Translations under genes and position numbers: made by a program
Assembly (NCBI RefSeq): GCF_047511655.1
Contig: NC_133391.1
Coordinates: 132,402,906 to 132,466,905, forward strand
DNA from: Castor canadensis
Taxonomy: Eukaryota > Chordata > Mammalia > Rodentia > Castoridae
Direction of reading: 5' to 3'
Length of the DNA stretch: 64,000 nt
Part shown: one piece after another, positions 56,686 to 64,000 of the stretch
How positions within the stretch are numbered: position 1 is the stretch's first letter
Layout of the letters: each line of letters begins with the position of its first letter
The notes under the pieces: model-generated
Databases searched by the model: none
What the model was told of the DNA's origin: nothing
Seen by the model: only the letters and a program-made list of their open reading frames with translations

Positions 56686-59200
56686 GTTAATTGTACAAAA
56701 CAATGAGTTTTATTATGACATTTCCATACATGTACACAATGAACTTTGATCATATTCACCCCTCCCCCATTACCTTCTCTTGTCTCCCTTCCCACTCTCA
56801 TTGGCCCAGTCCCTCAAATAGTCCCCATCTACTTTCATGTTATTTCTTTTTTTTAAAAAAATCTATATTCCACATATGACAGAAACCATGTGATATTTGT
56901 CTTTCTGTGAGTCTGGCTTATTTTGCTTAGTGTGATGGTTTCCAGTTCCATACATTTTCCTGCAAATGGCATAATTTTTATTTTCTTTATGGCTGAATAA
57001 TACTCTACTGTGTGTATGTACCACATTTTCTTTGTGCACTCATCGATTGGTGAATCCTAGATTGATGCCATAACTTGTTTATTGTGACTAGCACCACAGT
57101 AAGCATAGATGTTTATTGTGTACACTTAGATTCCTTCAGGTATATATCCACAAATGGTATATGGTAGTTCCATTTTTAGTTTTTTTGAGGAACCTCCATA
57201 CTGACTTCAGTAGTGGCTGAACTAATTTACAATCACACCAACAATGTTTAAGGGATCTTTCTCCCTACCCACGCCCACATCCTCATCAGCATTTGTTTGT
57301 TTTTTTAATGATAGCCATCTGACTGGGTGGAATATGTGTCATTTTGATTTGTATTTCCTTTATGGCTAAGAATATTGAACATGCGTTTATTGGACATTTG
57401 TAATTTTTTAGAAATGTCCAATTCATTTGTCCCTTTGTTGGTTAGAATGTTTGTTCTTGTGAAGCTTAGTTTTTTTTTTTTGAGCTCTTCATATATTCTG
57501 ATGTCAATGCCTTGTCCGATAAATAACTGGCAAAGATTTTCTCCCATTCTGTAGACTGCCTCTTCACTCTGTTCATTGTTTCCTTTGCTTTGCAGAAGCT
57601 TTTTAGTTGATGCATTTATCAGTTTTTGCTGTTAGCTACTAAGCTGTTGGAATGCTTTTCAGAAAGTCATTCTCTATGCCTACATCTTGAAATGTTTTCT
57701 CTATGTTGTCATCTAGTAGTTTCAAAGTTCCAAGTCTTATATTAAGGTCTTTGATCCATTTTGAATTGATTTTTGTAAAGGTTAAGAGATAGGGATCAAG
57801 TTTCAGTCTTCTACATGTGGCTATTCAGTTTTCCCAACAACCATTTGTTGTCTTTTCTCCTAATATATGTTTTTAATACCTTTGTCAAGAGTCAGATGGC
57901 TGTAGCTGCATGGGTTTATTTCTGTGTCCTCTATTCTATTCTGTTGGTCTACATGTCTGTTTGTGTGCCAGTAATAGGCTGGACTTTTGACTTTGTTTGT
58001 AGTTGTTTTTACTGTGGCTCTGCAGTGTAATTTGAAGTCAGTATTGTGATAGCTCCAACGTCACTATCTTAGAGTTACCTTGTTTGCATCTTTTGTGATT
58101 CCATATGAATTTTAGGATTGTTTTTTATATTTCAATCATTTTCCATAGTACAGTAAGCCTGCCTTATTTGCAGACTTATAACACACAGTTTTGGCCAAGC
58201 ATAGTCAAAAATATAATGAATAACAAAATTTCAAAGGCAAAAAATTTTAATATCCCTACTCACATTATGCAGCTCAATTGATAGGGAGATGCTATCAGTC
58301 CTGCATTATCATCAGTTGTGTTTAAATCACATGATCTTCTGAGTGTTTCCCTGTCTTTAATTCTGTGAAAATATGTCTCCCTAAAAGCAGGTGTGAGTAG
58401 TTGAAAGTGATAAAGTGAATATTTGAGATTTTTAAAGGAAGACATATCTCTAGCAGAAGTTGGGCAGTGTTACATGAAAAACGAATCAAGCATCCATAGT
58501 TCTGCATTGACCTCTACTGATCGTGAACATGTTCGGTTTTTCCTGAGCTGACAGTCTCCTTGGGACCAGATGCTGTGGATACCAAGAGTCTACTGTATTA
58601 TGCTGATTCATGAACATGGGAGGTGTTTTCATCTTCTAGCATTTTTTCAATTTCTTTCTTCAGTGTTATTGTAGAGGCCTCTCATCTCCCTGGTTAGGTT
58701 TCTTCCTAGGATTTTTGTTTTAGAGGCTATTGTGAATAGGATTTTCTTTTTCTATCTGTTAGCTGTTGGTATACATAAAAGATAGTGATTTTTGCATGTT
58801 GGTTTTGTGTCCTGTATTTTGATGAAAGTACTTATCAGATCTAAGAATTTTCTGATGGAATCAGTAAAGTCTTTTCAAGTATATAATTGTATTGTCTACA
58901 AACGGATAATTTGACTAATTGATCCCTTTTCTTTCTTCCTTTTGCCTTATTTCTCTAAGAATTCAAGCACTGTATTGATTAAGAGTAGAAAGAGTAGACA
59001 CCCTTGTCTCATTCCTGATTTTAGAGGAAATGCTTTTGTTTTCCCCACTTGTGTAATGTTTAGTCTGTCATTTTTTCTTATGCCCCACTTTTTGGGGGGA
59101 GGGAATAGTAAGGTTAAGAAACTGGAAATTTTATCTTTCCCAGAAATTCTTTTGTTAGATTTGTGTATAAAGGGGAGTAACAATTGGCTTTGCATTGGCG
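56686..59200 (-). mobile_element. L1 LINE (antisense), ORF2 3' two-fifths and 3' UTR
   Basis: The reverse strand carries L1 ORF2 sequence through to the 3' UTR. Antisense phrases include TTTCCATACATGTACACAAT (3' UTR shared with 27860), GAATCCTAGATTGATGCC, CTTTGCTTTGCAGAAGCTTT and GGTTAGGTTTCTTCCTAGGA. Numerous stops and indels show it is dead. It is interrupted at 58151-58595 by a TIR-bearing insert. Confidence 0.8.
58151..58595. mobile_element. Tigger-like non-autonomous DNA transposon nested in L1
   Basis: The 445-bp insert begins CAGTAAGCCTGCCTTATTTG and ends ATACCAAGAGTCTACTG, whose reverse complement starts CAGTAGACTCTTGGTAT. It is flanked on both sides by TA (58149-58150 and 58596-58597), the mariner/pogo target. 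The CAGTA..TACTG termini resemble Tigger-type TcMar elements. No transposase reading is visible. Confidence 0.6.
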
Positions 59201-60803
59201 GCTGAAGCCTACTCGTCATAATTGAAACAAGCTCTTTATTTCAAAATATTAAGTAAATACTCTTGTTAATTATTGCATTTAAGTAGATTGAGACAATTTT
59301 AATTTATATTGGTATTCACATAAGTGCATAAGAAGTTGGTGCTTGAAGAACTCTACCCTCTTGAGAAATTTTCTCACATTCTTAATTGTTTGTGGAATGT
59401 CACTCACCATGTCCTAATTCAAATTGTTGTTTCTAAGTAGAAGATGAGGAATGGTGGTGTTACTGTTTATATCAACCTAAAGAAAAACTGAAGAACTATT
59501 TGTGGGTATTTACTTGCAGGTGTGTCTAGCATCTTTGTTGCTTGAATGTTCCTCATATTTATATTATTCTTTAGTCTTCTTTCCAGAACTGAAGTTGTAA
59601 AAGAAAACAAAAAGCTGAACCCTGGCATTTCTGTTACTGATCATTTTGTAGCCATACACAAAGAGATTTTTTTTTGTCTTCACCACAGAATTAAAACAAT
59701 AATTTATGGCTTTTTTAAAACCCAAAATGTGAACACATGAATTGCATTGAAAAGAATTTTGAAATTCATTCTTAGCAGAATCTGTATTTAATTAAGATAT
59801 TTGGACCTTAGAATTAATTTTCAGGTCAAGTTCTTTGTTCATATGTTTTTGATGAAGATGTTTACTTGCAGCTAAATAACAGCTTAGAATTCTAAAATAG
59901 GGAACCTATAACCTTAAACCAAGTATTATCATTTACTCTTTTCCAAATCCTTTCATCATACCACTTTTCCCAGTTAAAAAAATAATAAATAATGATATTT
60001 AAAAAATAGGATTGTGTGTGTGCACATACATGCATGTATTCATTTCCAAATTATGTACATATTTTCTTATATGTCATTATCCTATAAAACACATAATATA
60101 AATTTTAATGATGTGAAAGAGGTAATAATCTTGATGAAATTCATTTTCATTTATTAACAGTATGGTAAAATTTTTTTCACTTTGTATTAATAATTCAATA
60201 TGCTTTATCTTTTAAAATCTTATAACATTTTGTCACAGTAATTGAGACAGATTTTGAAGTTCACTTTACTCTCAATAATTATATAGGAAATTTTGTTTAA
60301 ATTTGCCTGATTAATTTTTTGCATTTAGTGATTGTAATGCTAATATGTATATTCTGGTATTCCGTACTATTTTTAAGGTTCAAAATACTAGTGCTTTTGT
60401 TAATTTAACATTGTTATTTTGGAAAAAAACAGTAAGTTTGTTCACCTTTGTTTCTGTCTGGAAACAACCAATAGGTTTGTTCACCTTTGTTTCTCTCTTC
60501 AGTCCTCCAGCCTCTCCTTTCCTCTACTTCTCTGTCTCTTCCCCTTCATTCTTAACACCTTCCTTGTTGTATCATATCACTCAATTCCAGCAACTACCTC
60601 TGCTGCGCACAAACACACACATATACACACACACACACACCCAAAGAAAAAAAATAGTGGCTTAGATGGAGTCCTCAAAAAAGTTAGTGTTTCCTTTGAA
60701 GCATTGTAATGTATTTTTATAAGTTAATCTTTTATTTGATGCTTTGCACTGTTTGTAAATTTGCACATTTGAAATATATTGAATATTTAATTAACTGTTT
60801 TTG
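59201..60803. other. SLC38A9 intron 2, mostly unrecognised
   Basis: AT-rich. Includes a tandem repeat of about 36 bp with the core AGTTTGTTCACCTTTGTTTC at 60434 and 60474, and a (CA)n tract at 60608-60641. Confidence 0.5.
60608..60641. repeat. (CA)n microsatellite
   Basis: CA runs interrupted by ATATA. Confidence 0.9.
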
Positions 60804-60882
60804 TGCTGTGATGCTGAAATCAAACCCAAGTTCTTACAGACACTAGGCAAGTACTGCACAACTAAGCTATATCCCAGCCCTT
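60804..60882 (-). repeat. ID-like SINE (antisense)
   Basis: GTGCTGTGATGCTGAAATCA, AGTACTGCACAACTAAGCTA. Confidence 0.7.
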
Positions 60883-61489
60883 AATTCACTAATTTTGAAA
60901 CATTTTATACTTCTAAACACTTTTTAAGTAAAATAGTAGTATTAATATGTGCATTACATGCAATAAATGTCAAGATACTGGTAGTGTCATTTGCTTTTGT
61001 GCTATATTCCTTTGATTTTTTTTGTTATATTTTGTAACAGGTTCAACGGTCATGCAAATTCTTCATTTAAAAGCTTTTAAATTAAAAAAAAATTGAATCC
61101 ATGTGCATAAAATTGCAGGAATGAATTTTTATTGGTGATAGACGTCAATTTAACAATAAAATCATGTAGCAATGGAAACATTTGTAAACATCCATTAGCA
61201 AAATGTTCTTTATATGAGTTTTTTTTAAAGCAACTACTTTCTCAGTCACTATTAAAACATTGCCTTTACCTTGAAGAGAAAGAGGGATTAAGTATATGAG
61301 GGGAGGCTTGTGGAGATTTCTTATTTTTTTGTTTTTAATATCTGCCTTGGCCACAAGATACCTAAGAACTTCTAGACAGTACAAAAATTTTTTGTTCCTT
61401 TTAATTATCCACTTTTTAGATAATAAAAAGACTTATAATAAAGATGTATCAAAAAGATTGGCAATAAAAAGGTTTTTTTTTTATCACCC
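60883..61489. other. SLC38A9 intron 2, no recognised feature
   Basis: AT-rich. Two short opposite-strand ORFs overlap and have no family resemblance. Confidence 0.5.
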
Positions 61490-61582
61490 CTGTCCTTTTT
61501 TTTTTTTTCTTGCAGTACTGGGATTTGAACTCTGGGCCTCACTATGCAGGTGCTCTACCACTTGAGTTGCTGTGACAACCCC
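61490..61582 (-). repeat. ID-like SINE (antisense)
   Basis: Poly-T, GCAGTACTGGGATTTGAACT, GTGCTCTACCACTTGAGTTG. Confidence 0.85.
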
Positions 61583-61624
61583 TCTCAATTTTTAAAACAC
61601 TATTTCTTTGCTTCTTTTGTCCAT

Positions 61625-61870
61625 ACCTGGCTAACTCCTTTATATCCTTTAAGATTCAACTCAATTATAAGTTCCTCAGAGGTCTGATATAGCCCCATCT
61701 TCTATGTCACACATGCACACATTCCCTACACACACCCAGCATCACATAACCATCTCTCTTGCTTCCCTGGTTGCACGTGCTCTCTCTCCTTTTCACATTT
61801 TCTCTCTGGATCAGAATTGTTTATTTTCCTGTTTCCTCCAACGAAGCAATACCAACTAATGACTAAAATA
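61625..61870 (+). mobile_element. L2 LINE 3' fragment
   Basis: TTTAAGATTCAACTCAATTA, TTCCTCAGAGGTCTGATATA and TTGTTTATTTTCCTGTTTCC follow the L2 3' end. Confidence 0.55.
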
Positions 61871-64000
61871 GAAAAAAAAATAAATATGGGCTCAACCAAT
61901 GGCAATAGTGATTAAAGATGGAGTGTAGAGCAAGGTTTTTGTGAAAGCGGATGTTGTATAGGTATCAGAGGAGGTGAGAAATACGTCAATGAGTCAGGGA
62001 TTACTGATATTTTTTCTAGTAGCAGCAAGGAATTTCTAGGTGCCATGGCTTAATTAACTTCTTTTTCTATCCTCTTTATTGAAAAGCTGCCTGGCAGACA
62101 TAAAGTGTTTTACCAAACATGTAGAAGCAAGTACAGTTCATTACTTAAATGTTTATTTGCATGACATTTTTTGAATACCTGATTTCCTTTTCATTTTTTT
62201 AAACAAATGACTCCAACCTGTCAGGTGCTGGAGTGCCTCAGCTTTCATAGGGATGTGAATAAATAAGCCAAGGTCTCCCTGTTGGGTAGTAGCCTCCTTA
62301 AGAGTCATGGAATTGTTATTAAACTTAAGAGAAGCATAACTGGTCAGTAGAAGGGTGGAGACAGACCTAAAGGCCAAACATTTTTAAGGAATTTAAGGAG
62401 TGGAACCTAGAAAAGGTGTCAGTAGAAATGCTTCTCTGTTTATAAATGTATTAAATGAACTCATGAGATTTGAGTCACATTTTAAAATATTTTGCAAATT
62501 TTGCTTAATATTAAAACATTTTTCCCTGTGGCATGACTGTAAATATTTACAAGGTGAGACAAATATAACCTCTTTATTTTCAATGTGGCACAACTGAACT
62601 ACATATCATATGGGAAATAACATTGACAGGGAGCAGTGATGTGAAACTGTTCAAAAGAAAAAAGCTTGAGTCTTATTCTGAATATCATCCTCTGTGTAGT
62701 GTTGCTTAATTTTAAAGGTGTTTTAAGATCCATCTGAAGTTCACTTTAGAAATATATTTCATTATCTCAAATGAAGCTTTAAGCATGTGTTTCTAATAAT
62801 GCAGTAAAAATATGCTGAGTTGTATTAAAGTGAATCTGTTTTGAAAAGATTCCAAAATATTTATTTGACTAGTCACTCAGCGTCTCGATGAAAACAGTTG
62901 GAAAAGAAAACTTTCAGAGTCATTTTGCTCTCAGAATACCCAAGCCAACTAAAGGGTACAGTTAACACTTCTGTAAGTGGCCAGGAGCCAAGAAATTTAG
63001 CATTCCCTGGACTGCTTTTCAGCAGACTTTCAAATCAGCTTGGTAGTTGATATTGATACCATTGAGTTTTCAGAGTAAAAACCTACCACATAGGACATCC
63101 ATATCTCTTTCTACCAATATTGTACTTATTAGTCTCTAACCCATAATTAGCTTCAATCTGTCTTACGTTGGCATTCTTGAATTTTGTGGGGGTACCGTTT
63201 TTGCAAGGAAGGGAATGTGCTATAGAGTGTGACCCTCTCTTCTTCGGATATCAGTATTTTCACATTGTTTTTAGTACTACCGAGTGTCATAGGAAGTATG
63301 TAAATTATGGAGTACATCATAGTGTGTTTGGGGAAGATTGATAATTATGCTAGCTACCAAATGTGTAAGTACCCACCGAACCATTTATTTTCATTATATC
63401 CCTTGAAGTTTATTGATTCTACTTAATGCATTTAGCACTAATATGCTTTGTATATATATATGTCATGTTGATCGGTATTCATGTATTTGCTCCATTAATT
63501 TCTCTACTTACATATTCATTGATTTGAACTAGATTGTACCCACCATATTTAGATGATGTTGTGGAGAATAAATAATGAATCACAAACTCTATATACTAGT
63601 TAGGCAGAGAAGACTAAATTCATTATCTATACTACCATTTCTCAAATATCACAGTTGGTCGGAAAAATAGCAGAAATTAAATTTTCAGTCACTTGGTTTT
63701 TCAGGTATTTCCCACAAGATTAAATTAACAATGTCTCTAGAAATGATTACCATACTTCAATATATTTTAAGCTTCTTTCAGAACCAATAAATGTAGAGGA
63801 GTTGTATGAAACCAATGATAAATCTCTTTCTTCATTATTTTGATCTGTGTATAATGTAAAATGGCAAATTATGTGTATTATTTAGTACACAGTATTGTTT
63901 GTTACTTCAAGGGGTCTGAGATTTAGCAGAGGAATGCATTGGTCTCATGCAACTCTGCCTCATCTTTCCATTTTGAATAGCATTACTGGAAGCTTAGAAG
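61871..64000. other. SLC38A9 intron 2, 2.1 kb without recognised feature
   Basis: Unique-looking, AT-rich, notably free of SINEs. No SLC38A9 exon was seen. The overlapping ORFs at 62393-62597 on both strands have no similarity to known proteins. Confidence 0.5.

Larger units (their letters stand above)
37150..64000 (+). other. SLC38A9: SLC38A9 gene, 5' portion: promoter to intron 2
   Basis: This is the 5' part of the gene for the lysosomal amino-acid transporter that reports luminal arginine to mTORC1 through Ragulator-Rag. A CpG-island promoter and first exon lie near 37.15-37.33 kb. The first coding exon is at 46323-46468, after an 8,994-bp intron. Intron 2 begins at 46469 and appears to run to the right edge. 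I searched for the next coding segment (human-like PFCIEPTN) and did not see it. All transmembrane segments are therefore outside the window. The gene is transcribed away from DDX4. Confidence 0.88.
46469..64000 (+). other. SLC38A9: SLC38A9 intron 2 (incomplete)
   Basis: At least 17.5 kb of intron. No splice-flanked segment resembling the next SLC38A9 coding exon was found, so it probably continues past the right edge. Confidence 0.7.

Overview
This 64 kb window is AT-rich, intron-dominated mammalian DNA. It is almost certainly from a rodent. The repeats point that way: many 7SL-derived B1-like SINEs, tRNA-derived ID-like SINEs, composites of the two (B1-ID dimers and B1-B1-ID trimers), lineage-specific L1 tails, and older mammalian MIR, L2, MaLR and L1M fragments. 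The mix is unlike mouse or rat and reminds me of Castorimorpha (beaver, kangaroo rat). That species-level guess is inference and cannot be settled without a database.

Two protein-coding genes are supported, both only by their 5' ends, arranged head to head. On the minus strand is DDX4 (VASA, germ-cell RNA helicase): a non-coding exon 1 near 24.04-24.11 kb in a CpG-rich promoter, exon 2 with the start codon (23162-23248), and exon 3 (14034-14094). The rest of the gene would lie beyond the left edge. On the plus strand is SLC38A9 (lysosomal amino-acid transporter and arginine sensor of mTORC1): a CpG-island promoter near 37.0-37.6 kb, a non-coding first exon ending at 37328, and the first coding exon (46323-46468). 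The rest would lie beyond the right edge. This order matches the conserved mammalian neighbourhood (human 5q11.2).

Region by region: 1-14 kb is DDX4 intron 3, rich in nested retroelements. It holds a dead KRAB zinc-finger retrocopy, an HMGN2 retrocopy split by an L1, several L1 stubs with target-site duplications, a purine minisatellite, and a tRNA-Gly 5' half inserted into a SINE. 14-24 kb is DDX4 introns 1-2. 24.1-37.1 kb is the intergenic interval, with L1, old repeats and SINEs. 37.3-46.3 kb is SLC38A9 intron 1, with a lysosomal-type E-box near its start. 46.5-64 kb is SLC38A9 intron 2, which includes a 2.5 kb antisense L1 carrying a Tigger-like DNA transposon.

The two genes are not known to work together. 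One is germline-restricted and carries E2F6/E-box motifs typical of PRC1.6-silenced germline promoters. The other is a housekeeping lysosomal gene with ZNF143, Sp1 and CLEAR-like sites. No prokaryotic genes, CRISPR arrays, operons or intact mobile-element ORFs are present. The most unusual observation is the tailless 38-bp tRNA-Gly 5'-half insertion at 10402-10439, flanked by a perfect 16-bp target-site duplication.
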